Below are positions 20,854 through 31,258 of a stretch of DNA of 64,000 bases, piece by piece. A program made the position numbers and the translations under genes. This DNA is from Vombatus ursinus (Eukaryota > Chordata > Mammalia > Diprotodontia > Vombatidae), in the NCBI RefSeq assembly GCF_900497805.2, contig NW_020954548.1, positions 9,286,794 to 9,350,793 on the forward strand, given 5' to 3'. The notes under the pieces are model-generated. The model was not told where the DNA came from and did not search any database. It worked only from the letters and a program-made list of their open reading frames with translations. Every line of letters starts with the position of its first letter. Position 1 is the first letter of the stretch.

Positions 20854-21120
20854 TAAGAATTTCTTTTGTGTTGAGGAAATAAATAGCTTTGAGGGAGACC
20901 CTACTCATGAGACATTCATAAGATCTCATTAAATTATTTTTCCCCAGTCCTCTCAGGCAGGGGCAGAAAGAGCCAAAGACAATGAAAAAGAGCCTAACTC
21001 TCTTTTTTCAAGCTTGGGTTCACCCAGGATGGAGGCTGGTTGGTGAAGGTGCCTAGAGCTGATGTTCCTTGGCATAAGAGGATATTCTCAGTCCTAGCTG
21101 GACAATGCCAGTCTGATGCA

Positions 21121-21228
21121 TATGTGTGTGTATGTATATGTATTTGTATGTATGTATCTGTGTGTATGTATATATATAGAGAGAGATTTACATATATACA
21201 CATAAATATATATATATATATATGTAAT
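21121..21228. repeat. TATG/TA microsatellite
   Basis: TATG, TGTATG and TA runs; not coding despite short open frames. Confidence 0.9.
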
Positions 21229-21237
21229 TAATAAGCA

Positions 21238-21470
21238 TTGGAGGCATCATGACCTAGTGGATAGAGAGATGGCCATAAAAACAGGAAGACCTAGGTTCAA
21301 GTCTCTCCTCTGCTTCATAGGGGCTGTGTAACTTCAGGCAAGTCGCTTAAATTTTCAGAGTCTCCTCACAACTCTCTAAGAGTAGCCTTCATTGGTAGAG
21401 AGTTTCCCTATCTAGGAATTCCCTGTACCAATGAAATCATAGGGCAAGTCTTTATCCCTAAGGTCAAGCA
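21238..21470 (+). mobile_element. Mar-1-like SINE, near full length
   Basis: 'catgacctagtggataga', 'gacctaggttcaagtctc', 'acaactctctaagag', 'cattggtagagagtttccc' and 'gtaccaatgaaatcatag'. Good example of this SINE type with its own 3' half. Confidence 0.88.
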
Positions 21471-22349
21471 TTGTGGAGATTAGAAGAGATGGATGGGTCA
21501 TAATATACACAGCTGGAGAGTGTACGAATGTAGATTTCAATGCATAAAATACACTTTCAAGTCAAATTCCCTATAATAAAAGCCTCAGAAGGTTTTTCTT
21601 AGAAGGCATGCCAGGAGACCCCATGGGTTGATTAAATTGTAATAAATGATCCTCTAATGTTATTTGATATTTTGGATTTCAGGAAGAGACAGAGATATCC
21701 TCAGCACCTCCTAATGTTCTGTTGCTAACTCTTGGATTGTTCTTACTTAACTTAGATCTCCAAAGCTTAGAATGTAATTCAGTAAAATTTCAAGTTTGGG
21801 AAAAAGACCAGTCCAAAAGCAACAGTCTTCAGGAATCACTTTTATTTCCTTCCTGAGATATTCCCAAGGTAACAAAATTCAAGCACCTGCATTTTCCCTA
21901 AGTCTAATACCACAAATTTTAAATCCACCTACTTTGCTTCTTGAAATTCGTAGACATGACTCCAATGTCATTCTCACAAAGAGCTAAGCTTAATTATTTA
22001 TAGATTCACATGTCTTTGATCTTCTGATACACAGACTTTTCTTGAGGTCTGAAAAGTGGTATGGATAAATTTAAAAAAAAAACCTATTATTCATTGTAGA
22101 TGAATTAGAGGAAATTTTCCTGAAATACCCTTTCTGGTCTGTTGAGTGAAGCAAATAATATGCATAACCAAAGTTATAGGACCCCCTAGGAATGGAACAG
22201 TGAGATATTTTTCATATTTCTTTTCAAAGATACATAGATATGTATATGTTTGTATGCACATATATGTGTGTGTTTCTCCATTACCTTGCTATGAATTTGG
22301 ACTAAAAAATTAGTAAAGCAGTCAATTACCAAGCATTTTTATGGTAAAG
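21471..22349. other. non-repetitive block
   Basis: No repeat recognised and no recognisable frame. AT-rich, with 'gatgaattagaggaaatttt' near 22098 as one lower-turnover-looking stretch. Conservation cannot be judged here. Confidence 0.4.
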
Positions 22350-22860
22350 TGCAATTTGTCAAGCTCACTGCTCTAGTATTCATTGTTTCTTCTCTCTTCC
22401 TTTTTTTTTTTTTGAAATTGGAACATTTGCCCCTTTCCAGTTCTGAAGTGCCTCTCTTGTTTTCCATGATCTCCCAGATATCATTGATTATGACTCAGTT
22501 CTTTCAGCACTCAAGGATGTTGTTTGTCTGAATCTGATGAGTAAAAATTCAAGCATACCTAAATATTCACTTTCTGTCACATTATCTTTAGTATCACTTC
22601 TCTATCAGTCATTTTTGTTTTGCCCTTTCGAATACCAATTTCTGTTGGCCGAGAAAAAATAAGCCAAATAGTTGAACATCTCCATCTTCTCCATCTCATC
22701 TTATACACCTCCAGCATCAATCTTTCTATTTGCCCTGAGTAACAATTTTCTCCCTTTATGCTCTTCTTTTTCTCAATATGGCTAAAAAAGAACCCTGTTC
22801 ATCATTGTTGGCTCTCTTCACCAGCCTCAACTCAACTCAAATGGGCTAAAGCCCAGGTGA
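22350..22860 (-). mobile_element. probable L3/CR1-like LINE relic, antisense
   Basis: 'gaaattggaacatttgccc', 'ctttccagttctgaagtgcc', 'tccatgatctcccagatatc' and 'ttggccgagaaaaaataag' resemble the antisense coding part of an L3/CR1-like LINE common in amniotes. Family assignment is tentative. Confidence 0.5.
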
Positions 22861-22964
22861 TAGTCTAGCAGGAGTATGACATTTTACATTTATATTCCAT
22901 TATCTCTTTTCTCTTGACCCTGAAGAAGTTACAATAGATTACAAGCAATAAGACATGTACACAA

Positions 22965-23078
22965 ATATTGGAAATTGTTGCTCTATGAGGGCAGGCCTAT
23001 TTTCCCCTTTCTTTGTATCTTTAGTGCTTAACTCAGTGCCTGTAATGCTTTATAAAATGTTTATTAACTGCCTGATTC
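22965..23078 (+). mobile_element. L2 3' end, sense
   Basis: 'ctatgagggcaggcctatt', 'gtatctttagtgcttaac', 'cagtgcctgtaatgctt' and 'atgtttattaactgcctga'. Confidence 0.75.
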
Positions 23079-23264
23079 AATATTTCAATGGATCTTTGAT
23101 AATAACTATCAACATGAATGGTATTTACACAGAGACAAGAGTGTAGTTCATTCATGTCTTCTCAGTTTGTGCAATATTTGTCCCTATTTTATCAGAAATC
23201 CTACACAAAGGATCTTCCCAGTGCCATGGAATCCTTTGATAGTGGGACTCATCTTATAATAATG

Positions 23265-23410
23265 TCTTTGAATGCATAAAATGAAATATATAGGATGACA
23301 AAGGAAATGAAAAGTTAATGAAAATAAGGTTGTAATTTTTTTGCTATTCAAGTTCATGGACCCCTAAAATCCATTAGGCATCAGGTACGGAATCCCTGAT
23401 ATAGGTACCT
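23265..23410. other. possible old DNA-transposon relic
   Basis: 'tgcataaaatgaaatatata', 'aggatgacaaaggaaa', 'ttcatggacccctaaaat' and 'tacggaatccctgat' recall an ancient hAT-like noncoding repeat. Ends not defined. Confidence 0.35.
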
Positions 23411-23554
23411 TTTCATTTGTGCCAAACAATGCAATACTCTCTGGAGAATTATTCATATCTAATTCTCTCAACAAGATTGGAACACTTCCTTTTCTAATTA
23501 TTCATTTCCTTGGTGATATTCCTTATCATCTAATGTGTAAGTCACTATAGGAAA

Positions 23555-24060
23555 TCTGCTGCTACTGTTCACCTTTCATTTTTGAAGAGGGTCAACGATA
23601 TCATGAGATGATGTCTTTTCTTGCACATGAATTGGATTTAAGTGAGGCAGAGTTGCACAAACTCATTAGCATCACTCTCTCTTCCACAGTAGTTAAAGTC
23701 CAGTGGCAAGACAGAAGTCAAGACACTCAGCAATGGCCCCAGATACAGTGGATGACCTTGGCATCTTCATTATCTGATCAAGCTCTAAGTGCTTCACAGT
23801 GTTTACTTCAGCTGCCTTTATGCCAATTGGAACAAAGTGTTCTCATCCACATATTGCACCAAGGGTTGTTTTCACATGCTTAGGGTAGACATCCTTCTAA
23901 CTCATCAATGGGTTTGAGGCCTGTCAGTTACCTCAACCTGATTTAGCCCATCTGCCAAGCATTCTGCAGCTTCTTGGGGCCACAAGTGAAAGATGAACAC
24001 CAAAGATAGGTGAGCAGCCCTCAAAAAGGGCTCAGCAAACACTCACACTAGAGGTACTTG
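23555..24060 (-). mobile_element. LINE-tail SINE or LINE-derived element (RTE-type tail), antisense, long form
   Basis: Reversed tail 'gagggtcaacgatatcatg', then 'gcacatgaattggatttaag', 'aaagtccagtggcaagac' and further sequence ('gtagacatccttctaactc', 'tgaggcctgtcagttacc') that the short copies lack. It may be a longer nonautonomous relative of the SINEs at 2.8 and 11.8 kb. The 91-codon forward frame at 23608-23883 lies inside and is accidental. Confidence 0.68.
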
Positions 24061-24367
24061 TATCCTCTGAACATCCTATACATTCCAGGGAAAGGTCTAT
24101 AGTTTACTTAGACCCACTGTATCTTTATTGCTCTACAGGTTACCTTAAATTGAAATTTCAAAGACTGTAGTTTTGTAGAATCAAAACCATAGAATATTTG
24201 GAGGAGAGCATTGCTGTTGAAAAGATGGTTTTCATTCTGGGAAGTGGCTTGGGATGATTTGAAGTATGATATAATTTCAAATATTCAATTCAGTCCTATC
24301 TCTCTTCCTTCTATTCAATTCTGGGCCCAAGTCATTATACCAGATACATAGATATAGACATATATAG

Positions 24368-24417
<50 letters not shown>

Positions 24418-24548
24418 GTATATATATAGTGTATATATATATATATATATATATACTGATTGACTAACTCCATCAATCATTAATTCACCTCTATGCCACA
24501 ATCTTGTCAACAGGCATTGTGTATATATACATATATATATATATGTAT

Positions 24549-24581
<33 letters not shown>

Positions 24582-24606
24582 GATATAGATATATACATAT
24601 ACATAT
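24368..24606. repeat. complex TATC / TA / CA microsatellites
   Basis: (TCTA)n at about 24370-24416, (TA)n at 24429-24456 and 24524-24545, (AC)n at 24550-24568, then ATATAG. A unique 70-bp island separates two halves. Confidence 0.94.
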
Positions 24607-24919
24607 GAAACCAAGGACTGTGGAATAGCTATCTCTGTAGTTTAATTTATCAAGGAATCTTATATTATCTTAATATATGCATGGATAACTCCTTGTTGGA
24701 GGGGAGACTTTCACTATATGTTTTGCTCTACTGAATCATATGTCCTTTCCAAATTTATAAAAATAGCAAACAGTAGGATCTGTATTGACTGCATTACTCA
24801 GTCAATTGTGTTTCAATAACTATGTAGTCTGCTGTAGAAAGTTGCTTGGGAAAGTCTGCCTATTTCCTTCCCATATTTTCATCAGTGATACCCTGAAATT
24901 GGTATATAAAAGTGAGCAG
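24607..24919. other. no recognised feature
   Basis: AT-rich; nothing named. Confidence 0.4.
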
Positions 24920-25110
24920 GCAAAATTAGAATATGTACAAGAGAGATGCAAAGTCCTATGAGAGCTCCAAGGAAAGAAAGACATCCTCCAGCTTCAGGTA
25001 GGGGTGTCAGGGACAACTTCATGGAGGAAATTACTTTAAGGCTGAGCCTCAAAGGGAGAGCAGGATTTCTGTAGACAGAGATAGAGGTGTGCATTTTAGG
25101 TGTTCAGAAT
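24920..25110 (-). mobile_element. L2 3' UTR fragment, antisense
   Basis: 'cttcatggaggaaattac', 'taaggctgagcctcaaa' and 'agagcaggatttctgtagac' match the reversed L2 3' UTR. Confidence 0.65.
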
Positions 25111-25239
25111 AACTTGGAAATGACTTACACAGGGTTTTGGGAGAGACTTTGAGAAAGAGAGAGATGATAAATTTCTCAAATAGGGGTAATTGAGAAGATG
25201 GGTGACTGAATGATGATCCCAAAAGTTCTCAACAAGCTA

Positions 25240-25590
25240 GAAGGGTAGACTAAAACTAATAAGGTAAAATTTAATAGCAATTAATGTAAAGTCATACACT
25301 TTAGTTTTAAAAATGCACAAATATAGCATATGGGAAGTCTACATGCACAGCAACCTGAAAGATATGTGGAGATTATAGTGAATTAAGTGTCCATAGTCAG
25401 AAAGGGAAGTCAAACATAGTAACTATATCTAAGTCTAAAATAAGAAAGCCACAGCATCAAAACCAGGAGAGGTAATAGTTCTTACGTTCTGCCCTGGTCA
25501 GATCCCATCTATGGTATTGTATTCAGTTCTGGGCAAGACATAGACAAACTGAAATAGGTCCAAGAGTTTGCAACTAGGTTGGTCAGACAG
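25240..25590 (+). mobile_element. L3/CR1 LINE, sense, RT C-terminal region
   Basis: 'taaagtcatacactttag', 'gttctgccctggtcagatcc', 'tattgtattcagttctggg' and 'gacatagacaaactgaaa' are the sense-strand landmarks of the CR1/L3 polymerase C-terminus. Many changes; no open frame. Confidence 0.75.
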
Positions 25591-25591
25591 T

Positions 25592-26520
25592 GAGTCAATT
25601 AACATTTGTTAAGTGACTACTATGTGCCAATCACTGACTAAGGATTAGGGAAACAAAGAAAGGCAAAAAAAAAGTCAGCCCTTGTTCTAAAAGAGCTCAC
25701 TCTCTAATTGAGAAGTATATACAAACAAATATGTACAAACAAGATATGTACAGAATAAGTTTAAGGTAGTCTCAAAGGGAATGCACTAAGATTAAGGAGG
25801 ACTGGTAAATAATTTTTCAGAAGGTGGGACTAAGTTGAGAGTTGAAGGAAGTCAGGGAAGCTAGGAGGTAGAGATGGGAGTGGGAAGCATTCCAGGCATA
25901 GAGGACAGCCAGTGAAAATATCTGGAGTCAGGAGATGGAGTGTCATGTGTGAGGCAGCAAAGGAGGCCAGTGTCACAAGATCTCAGAATACATGGAGGGG
26001 CTACATTATCAAGGGTTTTAAAAGTCAGAGGATTTTATATCTGATCCCGGAGGTGATAGGGAGTCACTGGAGTTTATCAATTTGACAGATGAGTGGAGGA
26101 TGGATTGCGGCGAGGAGAGATTTGAGGCAGAGAGACAAACCAGTAGGCTATTGCAATAGTCCAGGCATGAGGTGATGAAGGCTTGCACCAAAGTGGTTGC
26201 AGCAAAAAAGGAGAGAAAGGGGCATATATGAGAGATGTCACAAAAGAAGAAATCATAGGATTTGACAACTGATTGAAGGGGGTGGGGCAGTGATAGAGAG
26301 TGAGAGTCAAGGATGACACATAAGTTGGGAGCCTGGTTGACTGAGAGGACGGTTGTACCTTTGAAGCTAGGAAGCTAGGAGGAGGCGAGAGTTTGGGCAG
26401 AAATATAATGAGTTCTGTTTTGGACATGTTTGAGTTTAAGATGTCTACAGGATAACTATTTTGAGATGTCTAAAAGGCAGTTGGTGAGAGGACTAGAAAT
26501 AATTCCAAAGAAGGATTTAT
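25592..26520 (-). mobile_element. L2 LINE, antisense, copy 1 of tandem pair
   Basis: Begins with the L2 3' end reversed ('tgttaagtgactactatgtg', 'gattagggaaacaaagaaag') and continues through the 3' UTR ('ggaagcattccaggcatag', 'ggagtcactggagttta', 'ggctattgcaatagtcc') into the coding end. The reverse frame at 26077-26427 starts Met-Ser-Lys-Thr-Glu-Leu-Ile-Ile-Phe, a recognisable L2 polymerase C-terminal peptide, then loses similarity. Confidence 0.85.
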
Positions 26521-26589
26521 TGAGGAGATAAACATTTCTTAAATTGAACTGAAGGAACAAAAGCAGAATAGAATGGGAAGAATTCAGAG

Positions 26590-28120
26590 AATGCACAGTG
26601 TAATTTGGTTTCATCTTAGAGTTTATAAAAGGGAGCAGTGTAAGTTAAGGTGTGTGTGGGGGGGTATTAATTGGAACCAGGTTGGGGGATGGCCTTCAAT
26701 GATAGGCTACAGAGATTGGACTTTGTTTCTTAGGCAACAGGTATCCACTGAAAGTTTCTGGAGAGTGAAGTAATGTGATCAGAGCTGTATATTAATCAGA
26801 TGAATCTGGTCATGATGTGAAGAATGGAATGGAAGAAGTACAGAATGGAAGTAGAAAGGTTATTGGAGGAAAACATCCAGATCAGAAGTAATGAGTTTCT
26901 GGAAATGATGGCAGTAGAATTGGAAAGGAGGCAACACATCTAAGAGTTTAACAGAGATGGAATTGACATGATTTTGTAGCAGATTGAATGTGGGAGGAGA
27001 AGGAGAAGGAGATGGGAAATATAACTAAAATTTTGAACATGGGGAGGTGGTGACACCATTGACAGAAATGAAGAAATTAGGAATAAGGAGCAGTTGGTGG
27101 TGTGGGGAGTGGGGATGGCAGATAAGTTTAATTTGGGGCATGTTGAGCTTGAAGAGTAGATGGAGAACATTGAAGTCTATTGAAGTCTATATAATGTTTA
27201 GGTAGGTGCAAGAAATGTGGATCTAAAGCTAGGAACCATACATGGAGAGATGGCTGTTAAAGGCATAAAATAGGATCAAATCATCCATGGAAAACATAAA
27301 ACTGAGGATAGAGCCATAAGTAACATCATTTAAGAACAGTGGGAGAAAAAATAGAAGTTTTACAAAGGTAGGAGAACCAGAAAAGAATAGTATCAAGAAA
27401 ATGGAGTTGATTAATTGTGTCAAATGCTGCAGAAATGTCACAGAGAGTAAGGACTGAGAGAGGCCAATGTATTTGACAATTAGGAGGTACCTGTTGACCT
27501 TCAAGAAAGCAACTTCAGAAGAGTGGCAGAGTCAAAATCCAAATTGCAAGAGGTTGAGAGATCAATAAATGGAGAGAAATTAGAAGTAGTGAGCATATAG
27601 AAATATTTCAAACTATTTGACTATCAAAAGAGAGAAGAGAGATAGAATGGCTATCTTAGTGCATAACTGAAGGAGAGAGGTTTTTATTTGTTATTAGAAG
27701 ATCTGAGCATATGTGTAGGGTAAGGAAAAAAGTCAAGGAGAATGAGAAATAAAAATATTAAAGAAAATGAGATACAATTAATAGAGAAAAGTCCTCGAAG
27801 AGGCAAGGGAGATAGGGTTAATATTTGAAGCTTTGCTCATCTGATAAAGATGTAGAAAAAGGAGGAGATGAGTTTTAAAAGTTGTTTTTTTAAATTTTTT
27901 TAAATACGAAAAGAAAATTTAGGAAGCTTACATCTAATGGTTTCAGTCTCAAAACAGCAGGATGAGAGGTCATCTTCTGCAAATGAAGGAATCAAGAATG
28001 GAGTTAGGGACTTAAGAAGAAAACTAAATATTTAGAAGAGCCTTTGTAGGGAATAAAAGAGGTAGTCAGAGACTGATATAAGGTTTGCTAAGTAGTAGTG
28101 AGGTCTAGTTAAGGTTAGGT
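26590..28120 (-). mobile_element. L2 LINE, antisense, copy 2 of tandem pair
   Basis: A second L2 piece in the same direction. It repeats the 3' UTR order ('cttaggcaacaggtatcca', 'gtgatcagagctgtat') and the coding end ('tggggcatgttgagctt'). Farther in, 'caaatgctgcagaaatgtca' is the antisense of the L2 RT region. Reverse frames at 26940-27170 and 27229-27504 are fragments. The left-hand limit of the 5' part near 28.1 kb is uncertain. Confidence 0.68.
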
Positions 28121-28424
28121 AGCATCATTTGTATTAGAAATTATTAGCATAGTTTACTTTTAAAAAAATTCTAGTTACAAATGATAGAGCAGAAGTTATT
28201 CAGGGTTGTGGATGGGTGGGAATGGTGGAAAGGCTAGAAGGTAAAGGATTCTAGAATGTCAAGAAAAGCATCATGTAAATGGTTGCCCATAGTGGGAGGA
28301 TGTGTGACTTCACTCATCACTTCTATAACGATTCCCATTTTGTGCAGGATCCCAGGCCATCCAGCCTTTATTCCTCTCCTAGCTTTGCTCTTGACTTATT
28401 AGACTTCAAAACCATGGCCCCACA
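28121..28424. other. unassigned
   Basis: May include the last part of the antisense L2 or unique sequence. No frame. Confidence 0.3.
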
Positions 28425-28625
28425 TAGGCTTTACTAGTGGTATTTCCATTTTTCTCTCCACATCAATCTATCCAACTTTTTTATTCCCTTTTGTGCATTG
28501 TCTTCTCCAGTTAAAATGTAAGCTCAGTGAGATCAAGGAATGTTTTTTTTTTTTTGCTTTTGTTTGTATCTTCAGCACTTAGCACAATGCCTGTACTTAA
28601 CAATGTTTGTTTTCTTCCTTGCTGA
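28425..28625 (+). mobile_element. L2 3' end, sense
   Basis: 'ttaaaatgtaagctcagtg', 'agatcaaggaatg', then a T run, 'atcttcagcacttagcaca' and 'atgcctgtacttaacaatg'. Confidence 0.8.
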
Positions 28626-28699
28626 ATTCTAGTTACATATTTGCAACTGTTTTTCAGACTTCTACACCTAGTTGTGCCAATGGCAAATCAATATAAATA

Positions 28700-28890
28700 T
28701 TAACCTCTTCATTCCCCCCCCCAAAAAGAACCCTCCTAATTCATCCATTCTCTTACTGGCACCATTATCCTTTCAGATATCCAAGTTCAAAAATGTTGGA
28801 GTCATCTTTGTCTTCACCCCTGCCCCCAGATTCAATACATTGCTAATTCCTGGCATTCTACTGCTACAGTATCTTTTGTGATCTATGAGC
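28700..28890 (+). mobile_element. possible L2 internal fragment, sense
   Basis: 'ttggagtcatctttgtctt', 'cacccctgcccccaga' and 'gcattctactgctacagta' resemble the L2 stretch that follows the RT domain. Weak. Confidence 0.45.
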
Positions 28891-28929
28891 TGCTTTCTAT
28901 GCACACTGACACCACCCAAATTCAGGTGC

Positions 28930-29215
28930 TCACTAGAGACAACTATGATAGTTTTCTAGCAGGTAGATGTGATCACTGAGTTGCTATCAGAAATCTTTGA
29001 AAAATCACAGAGAACAGGAATTGCTTTTGGCCAGGAGAAGAACAAATACTCTTCTCATCTTTGAAAAAGAGAACAAGATGGAATTTGTGATTTCTTCTCC
29101 AATGAGCTTGGCTTCAATTTCTGGCAAAATATTACAATGGATTGTGATCCTTTAGAAAGAAAAGTGATGATTTCTATAAGTCAGTCTGGCAAATTAGTCT
29201 AACCACTTTTGATGT
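28930..29215 (+). mobile_element. L3/CR1 LINE RT fragment, sense
   Basis: 'aggaattgcttttggccag', 'tcatctttgaaaaagagaac', 'atgagcttggcttcaat' and 'ttctggcaaaatattac' follow the CR1/L3 polymerase segment encoding Ser-Leu-Thr-Ser-x-Ser-Gly-Lys-Ile. Confidence 0.65.
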
Positions 29216-29219
29216 TAGC

Positions 29220-29272
29220 GCACAGTTATTTGTACATTGTCTTTTCCCATTAGAATGTGAGCTCCTTGAGAT
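29220..29272 (+). mobile_element. L2 3' end, short piece, sense
   Basis: 'cattagaatgtgagctcctt' is unmistakable L2 3' end, cut off at the border with the HAL1-like element. Confidence 0.7.
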
Positions 29273-31258
29273 CAGTTTAGCCTTATTAAATCCCTTATGA
29301 TTTCTCTTTCCTGTTTACCTGTTTAGGCTTTTCTTGAGTTTTGTATTTGAAAGTCCAATTTTCTATTCAGATCTTTTCATCAGGAATACTTGAAAGTCCT
29401 CTATTTCATTGTATATCCATCTTTTCCTCTGAAGAATTACACTCAGTTTTGCTGGCTAGGTGATTCTTGATAGTAATCCTAGCTCCTTTGCCCCCCCCAC
29501 CCCAGAATATCATATTCTAAGTCCTCTGATGCTTTAATGTAGTAGCTGCTAAATTTTGTGTTATCCTGACTGTGGCTTCACAATTTGATTTGTTTCTTTC
29601 TGACTCCTTGCAAAATTTTCTTCTTGACCTTGGAGCTCTGGAATTTGGCTATAATGTTCCTTGGAGTTTTCACTTTGGGATTTCTTTCAGAAGGTGATCG
29701 GTGGATTCTTTAATTTCTGTTTTTACCCTCTGAATATTGGAGCAGTTTTCCTTGATAATTTCTTGCAAGATGATGTCTAGGCTATTTTTTTCTTTTTTTT
29801 GGTGAGGCAATTGGGGTTAAGTGACTTGCCCAGGGTCACACAGCTAGTAATTGTCAAGTGTCTGAAGCCAGATTTGAACTCAGGTCCTTCTGACTCCAAA
29901 GCAGGAGCTCTATCCACTGTGCCACCTAGCTGCCCCTTAGACTATTTTTTCATCATAGCTTTCAGGTAGTCTAATAATTCTTAATTATCTCTTCTGAATC
30001 TATTTTACAGATCAGTTGTTTTTCTAATAAATTATTTCACATTTTCTTTTTTCTCCCATTCTTTTGACTTTGTGCTATTATTTCTTGATGTCTCATGAAG
30101 TCATTAGCTTTCATTTGTCCAATTCTAACTTTTCAAGACTTATTCTCCTCATTGAGCTTTTGTATCTCCTTTTCCATTTGGCTAATTCTACTTTTTAAGG
30201 AGTTCTTTTCTTCAGTGAATTTGTGTACCTCTTTTTCCATGTGACCAATTCTGCTTTTTAAGGCATTCTTCCCTCCATTGGATTTCTTTGCCTCTGGTTT
30301 TTAAGGTGTTATTTTCTTCATTTTATGTGCCTCCTTTATCAAATTGTTGATGCTTTTTATTCCCTATAATTTTCTTTCATCACTATCATTTTCCCCCAAT
30401 TTTTCCTCTACCTCTCTTATTTGATTTTTAAAATCCTTTTTGAGCTTTTCCAGTAATTTTTTGGGGGGCCTGAGACCAATTCACATTTTTCTTTGAGGCT
30501 TTGGATGTATCAGCTTTGACTTTGTTGTCTTCTTCTGAGTTTGTATTTTGATCTTCCCTGTCATTATGGTAACTTTCTATGGTCAGGATCTTTTCGTTGT
30601 TGTTGTTGCTGTTATTTGCTCATTTTACATCCTTTTTCTTGACTTTTAACTTCACATTAAAGTTGGACTCTGCTCCAGGGGTAGAAGGGGAACTGTCCCA
30701 ACCTTCAGGATTTTTTATGCAATTAGCTTCAGAGCTAGTTCTGGAGTCTGTAAGTTTTCATTTCTTCCAAGGTGGTAAGGTCTAAGAAGATGTGTATTCA
30801 CTACTCTTGTGGTCTTTGTTCTGATCTGTGAGAGACCACAAGCACTCTTTTCTGCCCTAGACCTAAGACCAAGGTCTAAGCTCCCCTGCAGAGGCAAATG
30901 CTGGCATGCTAGTGCTCCTTCTCACCCTAAGACCCAGGAATGCAACCTGAATCCACATATGGGTAATGCTACAGAGTCTTGCACCCTTTGTTGATTCCAT
31001 TACCCACAACCTCTGCTGTCATCTTGTTGGGGTGTTGCCTACACTGCACTATGTTCCACTCTCACCCTGGTGGGACAGACATTTCCTGCCAACCTTCAAA
31101 GTTGTCTTGGGCTGGAAAATTGTTTTTTACCCCATCCTTTTGTGGGTTCTATTGCTCCAAAATTCATTTTGAAATATTACTTTTAAGATGTTTGGAAGGG
31201 AATTTGGGAGACCTCAGGTGACTCCCTGCTTTTTCTCCATCATCTTGACTCTGCCCCC
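29273..31258 (-). mobile_element. HAL1-like L1 (5' UTR + ORF1), copy A
   Basis: Runs right to left from a preserved 5' end ('ggggggcagagtcaagatga' on the minus strand at 31258) through a 5' UTR of about 670 bp and ORF1 remains (about 29357-30585). The 3' noncoding part is missing left of 29273, where L2 sequence begins. ORF1 is broken by stops and indels and by an inserted SINE at 29793-29937. It is related to copy B at 37.9-40.8 kb. Confidence 0.8.
29793..29937 (-). mobile_element. WSINE-type SINE in copy A, with target duplication
   Basis: T-rich start, 'gttaagtgacttgcccaggg', 'gccagatttgaactcaggtc' and 'ccactgtgccacctagctgc'. Flanks TAGGCTATTTTTTTC (29778-29792) and TAGACTATTTTTTC (29938-29951) are a target duplication. 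It therefore postdates copy A. Confidence 0.94.
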
